This document shows positions 10,914-21,959 of a stretch of 64,000 nt of DNA, piece after piece (position 1 is the first letter of the stretch; each line of letters starts with the position of its first letter). Below the pieces are notes generated by a model. The model ran no database searches. It was given only the letters and a program-made list of their open reading frames with translations, and was not told the origin of the DNA. This DNA comes from Costus lasius (Eukaryota > Streptophyta > Magnoliopsida > Zingiberales > Costaceae). The stretch is from positions 61,136,056 to 61,200,055 of the forward strand of contig CM050449.1 in NCBI GenBank assembly GCA_027563935.2, in the 5' to 3' direction. A program made the position numbers and the translations under genes.

Positions 10914-10915
10914 TT

Positions 10916-12601
10916 TGAAAGTCCCCTTCAAGGGGGAGCGCAAGGGGGTGAAACCCTAAAGGGGGCGGCGCATATAAACTTTTAGGGGTGTCACCCTCAA
11001 GACCGCATGTAGATCATATGATTAACTCATTGCATAAACGAAAAAGATCTCAAAGGGATCATACCAACGCCATTGGAATGGTTGTCGGCTTGGAAGCAAA
11101 GATCAAGAGAGATCTTCTCCAAAGATGTCACACACAAGGGATGAAGGCTTCCTCCTTGCGCAACTCTTGTGCTAGCAAAAATTGCCAAGTTGTCCTTTGT
11201 GTTTTGGAGATGAGATGAAAGCGTCTTGCTCTTCGAAAACCCTTCCACCTTGTGCAAACGATACCTCACCCAAGAGAGAGCATCGAAGCCTAGAGGCGTT
11301 GAGTCAACATAGGCGTTTTTGGCGTTTCAAGACTTCCATAAAAGGAAAGTCATCAAGACATGCGTTCATGTCGTTTGAACCATTCCAAAACGCCAACTCA
11401 ATTGAACCATGCGTTCACTTATGTGAACCGGTTCAATTGAATTTGGTCCAATTTCATTTGGTCCAAATGACAAATCGAACCAAGCCAAGCCATGGTCTAA
11501 ATCTCATATGAACCATGAAGGTTCAAGATCTAACCGTACATCTCTAGATGCTCTTGATCTCACCGATCTAGCATCCACACTCTCGATCGAAGCTTACCGA
11601 TCTCAAGCCCTAATCAATCAAACATGATCAGACCAGATCTCACTTACAATCAGAGTTTAAACTCCTTTAAACTGAACCAAAACAATTCAGTCCACACGAT
11701 CTGACTTAAGTAAGCCATATCACCAAATTGTGCGACCCTGAGGGTTTCCTTTAAATGTCGGTAACGATAACTTACGTTATCACGATCAGTGAGAGGTATC
11801 TAGCCACACATCACTGTCTCCCGATATAAAGGAAAGGGTCTTCCAAGACTACACCCAAACCATAGCACAAGTGTGAATCCACTTCACGAGGCATACAAGT
11901 TTCCTTTGCCACTGGATGTTCTTATTGGACAAGCGTGTCAAGCCTGTAGCTCCAATATGATGAGCATGATTAGATCAGATGATCATAGTCATCAGGGTAT
12001 GGCCATACACTATTCTCAATCATCTCATTCAGGGGGGCCCCTTTAGAACATCACACTCCTTAAACAAGGAGACGGCAATCCTATATCTATCACTAGTGCC
12101 CTAACCTGACTCATGATCATTATCCAAGATAGTCTATAACCATTATATTTCAAATGATATTGAACTACCTCAAAACAATGACAATCATCATTTAGAAACA
12201 CAAGTGATCTCAAGTCAGAGGAAGTATGCCACTTGTTGCACACAAGGATTATTCACATTGTGACAAGCAATTGAATATCCTAGTAGGGTCTGTCCAGTAC
12301 ATCCAATGTACCCATGAGTCTACATCTTATTCCATGCTCGAAGCATCCTATAAGATTAGAACACACATTAGTCTTAACCATATCAAGGCTGTCTCATGTT
12401 CACCAAGATATCTCGACTAAGGACATATAGCATGTCAGCCTAGCTGAACAGCATTGAGACATTATTCAGAAGTACACTTATTGCAACAGACAATGTAACA
12501 TACTGAATAACAACCATGCCTTTATAAACATAAGCGTTTATTACATGATACTCATAGAATCCTAAGGCCTCAAACATTAGCCTTAAGGGCATACCCCAAC
12601 A
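10916..12601 (-). repeat. CopA-1 5' LTR (right on the map)
   Basis: 1686 bp, almost identical to 3478-5163. Its right edge, ACCCCAACA, is followed by the TSD copy TTACC at 12602-12606. Confidence 0.95.
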
Positions 12602-12606
12602 TTACC
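12602..12606. repeat. TSD of CopA-1, right (TTACC)
   Basis: Matches 3473-3477 exactly. Confidence 0.95.
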
Positions 12607-13594
12607 CCTAGAAGGTACATACCATGTCCATCTAGGAAAACCTTGGTTAGATGATGTTAATGGGTACCACCAAAGGCAAGATGACTCATATATTTTAAGG
12701 TGTCATGACCCCAAGATTAAGGTCAAGAGGTCTAAACCTAGAACTCCTAAGGTAGCCAAACCTTTGGCCCTCTTAGAGACAAGTCCAACCTTAGAACCTG
12801 AGCTACCACCAACCATTCCAAGCATATCCCAAGATGAGCCTAGATCCAATGCTAGGGAATCTTTAGTAGACTTATCTGATAGTGAACCTAACCCTAAGTC
12901 ACCTTTAGAGACCCCTCTAGACATGCCTTTACCTTCAATTTTAGGACCCATACCCACAGGTTCTCAACTTGACCTTAGCACTACCTCTAGCGAACCTAAA
13001 GATGACTTGCCTAAAAATCCTGTTGAACCCAAACCCATAGGTCTTCTTGAACCATGTCTTGAACCTAAGTTAGAACCTTTTGAGCTTGACCTAGATCCTA
13101 ATCCTAAACCTTTAGGTCAACCCCTAGACTTAGAAAATCTCTTCCAGGACCCTATGATCCTTGAATCTTGTCTTTTAGGTCCTTCTACCCACACCCTTAA
13201 GCCACCTTTGAAACCAACAAAACATAATGAACTCAAACATGCTATGCACTCTGCTCTTATTGAAATTGAGTATATTGATTTCATCATCGCTTGTTCTTTT
13301 CAAAGTCCTGTGATTTTCTATGACAAATTTACTAATGAATATGGCCGAGAAAGGGAATTCAATGCAGGTACCCTTGATATGCAGCTTGGACCATGGACGA
13401 GCAACAAGACAATATGCTATGATGCTGACAACATTTTGAAGCTTCAAAAGGAACAATTCACCCTTGCCTCTCTAGAACTTCTCCATCAACGCAAGAACAA
13501 TTCTTCGGGGAAGAATTTTTTTCACCCGGGAAGAAATGATGGGGGCAGAGACCACCAGCCACGAAGGTACAAATGGAGTCTACGATTACCATAG
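12607..13594 (+). pseudogene. G2 ORF, second part
   Basis: Continues the frame of 2696-3477. It completes the second retropepsin-like domain (HLGKPWLDD, parallel to LLGKQF in the first). A long Pro/Glu/Leu-rich low-complexity linker follows (~12720-13200), then a C-terminal segment with no recognised fold that includes YIDFIIACSF and NEYGREREF. The stop at 13594 lies ~58 bp inside the 3' LTR, so the last ~19 residues are LTR-encoded. There are no internal stops, which is notable for a non-autonomous element. Confidence 0.65.
13528..13536 (+). other. G2 polypurine tract
   Basis: GGGAAGAAA immediately before the LTR start TGATGGGGGC. Confidence 0.6.
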
Positions 13595-15558
13595 TCGAAG
13601 ACTCGGAAGCTCTCCAATAAGCTAGCAAGCTCGCTCAAATAAGCTAGCTCAATAAGTGGAAAATGACTATTTCAATCACTCAATGATCTCAAGTCACTCA
13701 AGCTCACAACGTTCAATGGAGCTGCCTCATCAAACCAGAACTTGCAAATGCTGTACCAAGCCATGAAGCATGCTATAATGTTCGGCGCAAATAAAGATCT
13801 CTTCAAGCCAAGTCCAAGCCCATCTTCACCGCCCCTTTACCTTGTAACGTTCACATGCAGCCAGCAAAGAAGGCAACAGCCAATTTCATCAAGCGCATGC
13901 CAACGCTATCTTCTTCGCCCCACAAAGGAAATCTTCCACGTCCCTAGCAGCTCCTCACAAAGAAACTTTAATGTCTCTCTCTGCCAATCGAAGATGGAAA
14001 CAACAACGTTCGTTCAACCCACAAAAGGAAACTGCAACGTTCACCCAGCAACGTTCGCTTGGAAAGTTCTCCTATATGTATCAAAGATTGAACCATGTAA
14101 ACGCAGAATTCGTTGAATGGAAATGGTTTTCGTCCTCAATCGAATGTCTCCGATCTTCTTCTCCTCTGAGGTGCTTGTGTCGCCTATCCTTCCCCTCACC
14201 TCCTTCTAGGGCTGAGTCCCTCCCTCTTCCCTTCTTCTCTACAAGCTTCTTCCTCACGAAACCAAGTCAAACAACCACGTATTCCCAGTTTCCAGAATTT
14301 TCAAAAACTCATCACCTCGCCGCCGACCATCCACCAGCTAGATCTCTACAAGACTTCAGACATCATCATCCCTACCCCTAAACAACCTCCAGCCACCGGC
14401 ATCCGTCCATTCGCCACCTCGATCACCGGAATCGAAACTTCCTTTCGATCCCCTGTTCTCGCCCTGATTCCGCCCTACTCCCGCCTTTCAGCGCCGTTTG
14501 ACTCCGACCAGCCACCGTCCACCTCCAAACTCCGGCCACCACTTCGCCATAGTCAGAGGGACCTCCCATCGTAACAGGTCCGGCGATCATCGAACACCGG
14601 ACGAACGCCGACCAACTCCGCTCGGCACTCGTGTTTCCCCCTATTTCGCCAGATTCCGCCCTAGATCTGCTCCTCATCATGGTTCTCCTCCGGCCAGCCA
14701 CCACCCATCTCCAAACTCCGGCCAACTCTTCTCCATGAACATAAGGACCCCCAGTCGTAACAGGTCTGGCGGTCATACACTACCGGACGGATGCTGACGA
14801 CTTCCGCCCCTTACGCCATTTCCCCTGTTTCCTAGAATTTCCTGTGTCTACTGTTTCGTGTTCTGCTAATTCTAATCTGAATAAGCTTCTTCTTGCATGT
14901 AACTTAAGCAATCAGCGCAACAAAATTCTAAAACTTTGGAACGAATAGAAAGACCAAATCTTGTTCTTTCATATGGACTAGTTGGACTGAATCTAGATTC
15001 TTCAGATCAACTAAGGATACCTAGCAATTTTTCATATTTGAATAACTCCTGCAATTGTTCTGAAAACTAATCTGATTAGCCTTGTTCTTGCAGGTATTCA
15101 ATGTGTTTAGACTTGATAGAACCTCTTATCTCTGACACGAGCATAAAGAACAGGTTTCACTCTACAGATCTGATAACTTGGTTCCACTAAAAGAATCACC
15201 AGATCAACTTGGGAAGCATTGCAAAAGTCAAGACTGATAAGATTCTGCACTGCTTTATATTGAATAATCTGACTTGCTATATTGTTGCAAACGTTATAAA
15301 TTGTTGACAACTCTTCATCATCTATTTTTTCATGTCATTCAAAAGAACTAGTGTTGTTCTAGAACTTGGTTTAATTGGTTCAATTTTTGGATCACTGGAT
15401 CCTCCTACAACATATAGTTACTTTTCTTAAATAATAATTTTCTGTAGCACTAAATTTTGGGTTGTTTGTGAAATTTGATATTTTCTAAAAATTTAAAAAA
15501 ATAATAATTAATTGAGTTTTGCATCACTAGTTTTACTACAAGCTTCCCCCCTACATCA
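13537..15558 (+). repeat. G2 3' LTR, complete
   Basis: 2022 bp from TGATGGGGGCAGAGACC to CCCCCCTACATCA. The solo copy at 44012-46064 has the same ends. The ORFs it contains on both strands (for example 14423-14776 minus and 14498-14797 plus) are not conserved and are not annotated as genes. Confidence 0.9.
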
Positions 15559-16655
15559 CCGTGTCCGCCTCAAAAGTGCGCCCAGGTCCAGTTTTTTAGG
15601 AATTTCGATGCTCGCAACGGTTTTCGCACCCTCCAGACCGTTTTGTGGGTGTGGTGAGCCCCTCCTCAGCGACAACTTGCCACGTCCGCTCCCTCAACGA
15701 GGCTTCACTCACATCTTTGGAGTCCCTCCAGCCCATTCCTATGTCTACTCTTCCTCGAGGACCCCCACCGGAAGCCACCACAGATCTCTACAACAACCGG
15801 GTCCTCAACTCAGCCCACGAGACCGCCACCAACGTCCAGAACCAGCCCACGATCAATAAGTTCTGCTGCTTCGTGGTAGCGTGCTCCGAGATGGTATAGC
15901 CGTCGACAATAGCCCAGTCAATGGCCCAGCAAGAAGGCCCATGCGCCAGCCAGCGCAGCATGTTGTTCCCCTATCCTTTTATTCCCTAGTTAGTTATCGC
16001 TTTTTAGGTTGTTAGAGGGCATCTTGAACCCTCTTTAGTTGTTAGGGGTTGTTGGTGTCTCCAACAAACCCCATGTGAGTAGCTTGTGCCTCACCCCTCC
16101 CTCTTGTTCTATAAAAGAGGGCTGAGGGACTACTAGTTTTCCTAGCTTTGTTGTAGTAGCACCTTCCCCCACGCGAAGGTTTAGACCACTTCAAACTCCG
16201 AAGAGCTCGCCTAGGGTCTCTTCGCCCCCCTCTTTAATCGATTTTAGCTTTCAATCAAAACACCTGGAGAACCTCCCAAGGCTCCGGGTCCTTTTCATGG
16301 CAATCCTTGCAATCATTGATCGGCTTGTGTCTTGGACTTGCAGCGTTCCGCCTCTGCAGCCCCGTCTAGGTCATGCGCGCACGTGCTTGCTTCAAGAAAT
16401 TGGCTCTACTAATCAGGTGAGTAGTTTCATTCGTAGAATCGTGTTCATTGTCTCCTTGGCTCGCTGGTATTGCTCAAGTCGCGTCCCTGCGGCACGGGTT
16501 TTCATCGGGTTTCTCGAGTTTTCATCGTTCCGCACGTTTTACTTCCCTCGCCTCCAGCCCCTCTCGCGTATTCAGCATCATGGTTTCTCCCACCGTAGAG
16601 GACTGAATTAAGGACCAACTTACCCATAACATCCGCTGCGTTAGCATGCAAAGTA
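15559..16655 (+). repeat. FamC LTR-like fragment
   Basis: Diverged partner of 41122-42774. Shared blocks: coding tail ending CCFVxxCS near 15870-15899, a TATA-like TATAAAAG at 16110-16117, and the end block ACCGTAGAG...AAGGACCA. The left side is cut off by the G2 3' LTR, so G2 probably inserted into this unit. The right side joins Ath leader sequence near 16655; the exact end is uncertain. Confidence 0.6.
15645..15899 (+). pseudogene. C-terminal coding tail within FamC fragment
   Basis: The last ~45 codons, ending NKFCCFVVACSEMV and a stop, align with the tail at 41860-41993 (SKLCCFVAICSKCV). Upstream of that the frame loses similarity. This is the end of a gag-like protein whose fuller form is at 41646-41993 and 33347-33653. 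Its function is not recognised. Confidence 0.45.
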
Positions 16656-16783
16656 GAAAGATCAGATAAACTCAAGTAAGCAGAAAAATAGAAAATAAAT
16701 AGTAAATAAAACAAAACCGAGTCTAGCAATACTTTCAATATCTTCAATATTGACAAAAACCAAGGTCCCCGGCAACGAAGCCA
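16656..16783 (-). mobile_element. Ath internal leader fragment with primer site
   Basis: In minus orientation this matches the leader left of the LTR at 37249-37392 (shared AGTCTAGCAATACTTTCAAT). The tRNA-Asp primer site lies at 16766-16783, with two mismatches to the consensus. All other internal sequence of this element is missing on the left. Confidence 0.75.
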
Positions 16784-16789
16784 AAAACT

Positions 16790-18695
16790 TGTTGTGTTCG
16801 CAAGTGCATGGATACTCGAAGTAATAATTAAGATATCAAACCCAGAGACCTTGTTTGTCAAGTATTGAATAATCAATTTCTCACTAGCTAGGCAGTCGAA
16901 AATATGTAAGCAAACTATCGAAAGCTACATGAAAATATCAGAGAGAGAAACTGGGACTAGGGTTTGATCCACCTTAATTTCCATGACTAGATATGGATAG
17001 ATGTTCGTCAATCTAATTTTATTATGATAAAAATATAATTTACTTCATAAAGAAATCATTTCGCTTTCGCGCAGACAATTTACAAAGAACCAATCCTCAC
17101 TCTCATGCAGGATTTATTCAATGTTAAATATAAGTAAATCATTAACAAGGAACTCAAAGATAACTTTCGTGCATCCAAATCCTAAGTCAATTATCTCAAG
17201 TGAAAAATACATACTTTCATACTATAGTTTTCACAGGTTCTACTTACGGTTCTCCAACGATCTGATACTTGATTTCTCACAGTATCATCATGTTTATTTT
17301 AATAACTCAATCCTAGATTCAGATTATCAACATGGAAGTATACTTCTAAAATAAAGAAATAAGAACAAACCTAATTTCTTACGATGAGTTCCTAACATTT
17401 AATTTTAGGGTTCAAGGTTTTCGCAAATCACTTTTCAATCCATATCACAAAAAACTCTAAATCATGTTGATTAATATGAATCTATGGAGAATTTAAAGCA
17501 CTCATCACATTACTAGAATTATCATAGTAAAATCATCTTGACGAAAGTAAAAATAATCTAGTCATTAAGAAATTTAGGGGATTACTCCCCCCATGTCCCA
17601 AAAAGATGTCTAAGCTAGCATGGTGGAAGAATTCCAATAAACCATAGTTTCAAAGGATTAGAAATCGAAGAAAAAGAAGAAATTACTAAACACAGCACGG
17701 CTGTAATGAAAATTATGGCCGTAATTTTGCTCCAGAAAATGCAGTGAACAGTGCCGATGCTCGTTCTTTCGTTGATTTCTCCTCTGATCGATCTCCTTTC
17801 ACTCTGAAACTTCTGGGGTATGTTCTCCTCCTCCAGGCGAAGCTTTCCCTCAAGTATCACAGCCGGAGATGCACTATACACTTCGTGGCAGCGAAACTTA
17901 GGGTGACAGCAAAAATCTCAAATTCTCTCTCGATCATGGATGAAAATTAGGGCCTTGCATGTGTGTGCTCTCCCCTCAATCTGATGAGTATTTTCCTTTT
18001 TATGGATCTCCAATTGATGGCCAGGATTGTCTGTGATCATCCGCGCATGAATCGGGCTTCAAACAGTCCGTGAAAATTGCAGGTCTGGGTTATAATTACA
18101 GCCGTGAAAACCATTACAGTAGTGCCGGTACAGAAATTACCCAGACTTACGGTACCATAATATTCATTACGGCAGTGCCGTATTTTCTTCAAATCTCTCA
18201 GGTGAAAAATCGACTCGAAATGCGGCCCGTAATTTTTATTATGGTAGGACCGTAAAATCCACCAAACTTTCTGTACAAATTTGAACTCAAATTACGGCCC
18301 GGGATTTTCATTACGGTAGGGCCGTAATTTATGCGAAACTTTCTGTACAAAATTGTCCCAAAATACGGCAGCGCCGTGGTTTGTGCTGTAGGTGTAGTGA
18401 AACTACGGTACCATAATTTGGATTACGGTCCTACCGTATTTTGGTCTGAAGCTCCAATTTGCGTGAAATTTGACATGTGATCTTCTCTTGATGGTGGAAA
18501 TTCATCTATGCATCTGAATTTGCTTGAAAATGCCTAAAAATCATGTCTTTTACCTAAAAATGATCAAAAACTAGAAAAGGTGTAGATTCCGCAATATTTG
18601 ATAAATAAGGCATAAAAATAAGCAAAAGAGCATGAATATGACACAAAAATACCCATCAAATGGCACAAAATTTACTATAAATTTTTGTGTCATCA
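16790..18695 (-). repeat. Ath LTR, complete (minus)
   Basis: 1906 bp. The right edge is TGTGTCATCA (LTR start in element orientation), the left edge follows the AAAACT spacer. It contains the hairpin-type repeats (about 17060-17200) and the palindrome cluster (18095-18440). It abuts CopB pol sequence at 18696; the five bases there (TCTCA) would be one TSD copy, but the other end is lost. Confidence 0.85.
18095..18440. repeat. Cluster of TTACGG-N-CCGTAA palindromes in Ath U3
   Basis: At least five imperfect palindromes of the form TTACGGYANNRCCGTAA, including those near 18165, 18240, 18320, 18365 and 18425, separated by ordinary sequence. A similar cluster is in the other complete Ath LTR at 38740-39040. 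Confidence 0.6.
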
Positions 18696-18884
18696 TCTCA
18701 TCAGAAGTCCAAACACATACTCAGGAGATTTCACCTGATCCAGGAGATCATCGACAAAGGTAATGTTAAGATTAGCAAAGTTGACACAGACAACAATCTG
18801 GCAGACCTACAGATCAAGGCTTTGGCGCAGTAGAAGTATGATGGTCATACGAGGGACATGGGATTCAGATTTCTTAACAACTAG
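18696..18884 (+). pseudogene. CopB pol C-terminal remnant
   Basis: The translation begins SHQKSKHI, continues with HLIQEIIDKGNVKISKV and ends GFRFLNN and a stop at 18882-18884. It aligns with the RNase H tail of CopA-1 (residues 1236-1297). One in-frame TAG (LAQ-stop) breaks it. Upstream is lost at the Ath LTR edge. It is followed by a purine-rich tract (AAGTGCAAGTGG) and the CopB LTR, which places the CopB LTRs in the Copia superfamily. Confidence 0.8.
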
Positions 18885-18904
18885 GTCTAAGTGCAAGTGG
18901 ACAT

Positions 18905-19580
18905 TATTAGTGTATATGCCCTTATACCCGTTGTTGGTTTATCTTTTGTACTACTTGACATTGATATTTCATATATATCATTTTGTCATTGTCATTATTA
19001 TACTTTGTTTACATCTGTGTTATTTGTATACTTGCATGATAATATCTCTAGAGACAAATTTTATCTAGGCTCAAACTTTGTCCCCAGTCAAGTACCTAAG
19101 TGGATAAGAGACAATTCTGGTACATATGAGACTAGTATATGGGCTAGTTATACATGAGGTGCTAACATAGACATATGGGTATATCAGTGTTGGATATACT
19201 GGACCGACCCACTATAAGGCTTTAACTTGGTGTCATAAGTTAACCTCACAAGTGACAGGAGATGTATTGATCCCTTGACTTGAGGTAATTGACTCTTCTA
19301 TATGGTTAAGGATATGCTTTGATACAACTTAACAACTCACCATAGATGGTAGGTCATAATGGTTGTCATTGAGTATATCACGACCTATATGAAAAGATCA
19401 ATAGACAGACAGAGGATTTGCCCCTTCCTGAGGGAAGCTTGATATCCACGCCCCCCCCCCCCCATGGATGCATGACTGAAAGTGTATCGTCATACCCAAG
19501 TGAAAGCCTAATTTAGTCATGACCATGAGATTGGGTATAAACAAAGTGGTGACTGTAATGCATCGGTAATGCATCGGTAC
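18905..19580 (+). repeat. CopB LTR, 5' part only
   Basis: Starts with a mutated terminus before GTGTATATGCCC and follows the LTR at 39547 block by block, for example ACTACTTGACATTGATATTT. It contains a C15 run near 19449-19463 where other copies read GATATCCATGGAGC. It ends at a junction with CopA gag near 19580. Confidence 0.75.
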
Positions 19581-20103
19581 CTTAATAATGAACGGATCGA
19601 AAGAGGCCGGGAGAGACTGAAGAATGATGTCTACAGCAAGCTCCTGATTGACGGTGTGTCCCAGTTTCTCTAGAGCCTCCTTGTACCCAATCATCTTGAG
19701 TACGTGAGCTCCCACTGGACTCCCTTCAGTCAGTTTGCTCTGAAAGAAAAGCTTAGTCAAATTGTAGCGTTCAGTCCTAGCCTGTGCAGCATACAGCAAC
19801 TTGAGGTTTGCTATAATTTCTATAGCAGATAGATCCTCATGTTGACGTTGCAGCTCTGGCATCATAGACGCAAGCATCAGGCAAGCGACATCAATGCTAT
19901 CATTGACATGCTTTTCATAGGCTTCCCGAACCGCCCTTGCGGCGTTCGGAGCGGGTTGAGGCGGTATAGCCGTCTCGAGGACATACAGTTTCCTCTCTGC
20001 CTTAAGAACAATCTTAAGGTGTCCGTACCAGTCTGAGAAGTTTGGCCCAGCAAACTTCTCCCTTTCCAGTAGGGATCGCACATTGAAATTCGTGGTGTTC
20101 GTT
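19581..20103 (-). pseudogene. CopA-3 gag fragment
   Basis: Corresponds to gag residues 1-~173 of CopA-1 (NVRSLLEREKFAGPNFSDW to ASFDPFII). No ATG is present at the CopA-1 start position. The frame runs out of homology at 19581, where CopB LTR sequence begins. No internal stop. Confidence 0.85.
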
Positions 20104-20945
20104 GCTGCAGTAATCTACAACAATGCAAGAACAGCAAGGTCAGTATCAATGTTTAGAATCAATCCAGGACTTAAGAAAGATTCTTTTCTCACTATTTTAT
20201 CTGGCTGAAAAATCCAGCAAAACAGCCCAAAAGAGTAAAACTCTTTTAGTGAGATGGGATCCAGATTTCATACTTGGTCTCCGCGTCCCGCTCAGGCGAG
20301 ATAAGATGCACAGAGAGTACAAGCACTAATTTCTGGTAGGCAGTCCCTGCCAATCGCCAACCCATGCGATTCCCCTTCATCTGGGCAATCCAGCAGACTG
20401 TGCCAACTGAGTTGGTACAACACAGTCTCTGATCCCACAGATGGCTGCCTCCATATAGCTCACATATGCTCAGTATGTAGCCTACATGGTCAAGCTGACC
20501 TGACCTACTCCCTGGACCACCACGTGCTATGCTGAGCAACGAGAAGCGATAAATCCCTTCTCTGTAGCACGCAGGTGTAATCACACACCGTCTAAAGATA
20601 GATGGGCGTGCCCACTGAGTGGGTACAACACGGCCCCAACGATAGTCAGAACAGTGAGGTTTCGCGCCAGAAGGCTTACGTGCTTGATATTTTAACGTTG
20701 GATTTTAACGGTCTTTTATCTTCTTACTATCATTCAAATCCTATGGTGATAGCAGAAGAAAAATCATGCAGTTCTAATTATATAAACAATAAGTAGAAAG
20801 CATGCTGATCTTATGTGGTAAAAGCCCATTAAGCCTAGGTTAGACCTTAAGTTAACTTAAGTCTTCACTTGAGCTCTTCTTGGGTTTTTGGCCCAGCCCA
20901 GGGCCCTAGCGCCCCACTGCAGCTCAAGTGCGCTCACCAAGTAAA

Positions 20946-20995
20946 TGCACCTGTCCTAGGGTCGAACCCTAGACCTCCCACCTGGTCAAGCCACT
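20946..20995 (-). other. tRNA-like box-B segment in CopA-3 leader
   Basis: In minus orientation it contains CCTAGGG-type arms around TTCGA (GGTTCGACCC), resembling a T-arm/box B, downstream of TGGCAGAGGCGC, which loosely resembles box A. The counterpart is at 26231-26300. A functional Pol III promoter is not shown. Confidence 0.3.
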
Positions 20996-21959
20996 GCTGC
21001 ATGCGCCTCTGCCATGTGTGCTCTGTGCTCTTGTCTGATTAAAATTACAATTTAATCTATCTAGACAAGATTGACACGCAGGTCAACAACACAATTAATT
21101 AAAATGTGATGCGCAGATCACAATAATAATAATTTACAATTAAATCCAGGCTTGCAGGCCCCAGCACAGCACACATTAAAAGGGCAACCCACATAAGATG
21201 AAATAGACACTCATCATGGTATTCAACCAACATGTGATCCAATAACAAAATAAAATTTTTGAAAATCCCATTGGAATCAATTTTATTTTTCTTATGTGCC
21301 CTACTACCTTACAACGGTCCATTAATAGGGATCCACTCATCATGTCTAGTCAGATCCACTGCCCTTGCATGCACCAAGTCCTAACTGACTTGAGTTGACC
21401 CAATGGTCAACGATGCATGCCTTGGGCTGAACGACCCTCATGAGTTCTGGCAAGCGGGTGTGACCCCGGGCCTAACTCATGCGCGTTCACTGGTTGTCTC
21501 AACCAGACATCGCTACACGCCTGTCTGCAGTCGACCTATAGCCACCTCGTGCTTTCGCACAGGTGCCATCTGGTCGACCCATCTAGGCTGTCAGATGGTC
21601 TGATCAGACTATTTGGATCTTAACTAGACTATGACTTCAACCCTAATAACCCGTCTAAGGGTTTACAGCAGGCGCATATGTAGATCTAGGTGATAGGCGC
21701 GCAAGATGTAATGAGTTTTGATAAATACATTCAACAAGCGCCAACATGAAACAATCATACATGCGCAAACAACTAAATCATGTAGTTTCGCATGTTAACA
21801 TTAGATCTATGCATTAGCGCAAACAAGTTATATCAAACATGCGCCAACATCTAATGACTAGCATGTTCTCATGGTGACGATAGATCTACATTATGGCACA
21901 AACAAACATCACTCAAAGCAATCATATGATTCATACATCAACCATCCTCTGATACCAAT

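Larger units (their letters stand above)
9078..10915 (-). other. CopA-1 untranslated leader with primer site
   Basis: About 1.84 kb between the 5' LTR and gag. It contains the iMet primer site (10902-10913, minus) and the twin hairpins at 9370-9403 and 9580-9613. The tRNA-like box-B segment found in the two other CopA leaders (20946-20995 and 26231-26300) is missing here, apparently by a deletion between similar short sequences near 9945. Short ORFs in the leader do not keep a common length or frame between copies. Confidence 0.8.
3478..12601 (-). mobile_element. CopA-1: complete Ty1/Copia retrotransposon
   Basis: A 9124-bp element with two 1686-bp LTRs (3478-5163 and 10916-12601), TSD TTACC, a tRNA-iMet primer site (10902-10913, minus), a long leader, one intact gag-pol ORF (9077 to 5184) and a purine tract beside the 3' LTR. 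By eye the two LTRs differ at about seven positions, so insertion was recent. It lies inside the G2 ORF. Of the CopA copies here it alone has no break in the coding region, so it is the best candidate for an element able to move. Confidence 0.95.
1355..15558 (+). mobile_element. G2: non-autonomous Gypsy-like element, interrupted by CopA-1
   Basis: Layout: truncated 5' LTR (1355-2359), tRNA-iMet primer site (2363-2374), one ORF (2696-3477 continuing at 12607-13594), purine tract (13528-13536) and complete 3' LTR (13537-15558). Without the inserted CopA-1 and the duplicated TTACC, the internal region is only ~2.05 kb. It holds no reverse transcriptase, RNase H or integrase, so it must depend on another element. 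The 5' LTR lacks its first ~1016 bp, so its left TSD cannot be read. Family membership is inferred from retropepsin-like domains typical of plant Gypsy polyproteins. Confidence 0.75.

Noticed and set aside
13742..14797. Several ORFs of 99-136 codons inside the G2 LTR
   Set aside because: Not kept in the solo LTR at 44012-46064 as the same proteins; biased Pro/Ser composition.
19449..19463. Long C runs here, near 50860 and near 52160
   Set aside because: Simple homopolymer expansion or assembly slippage; no other structure around them.
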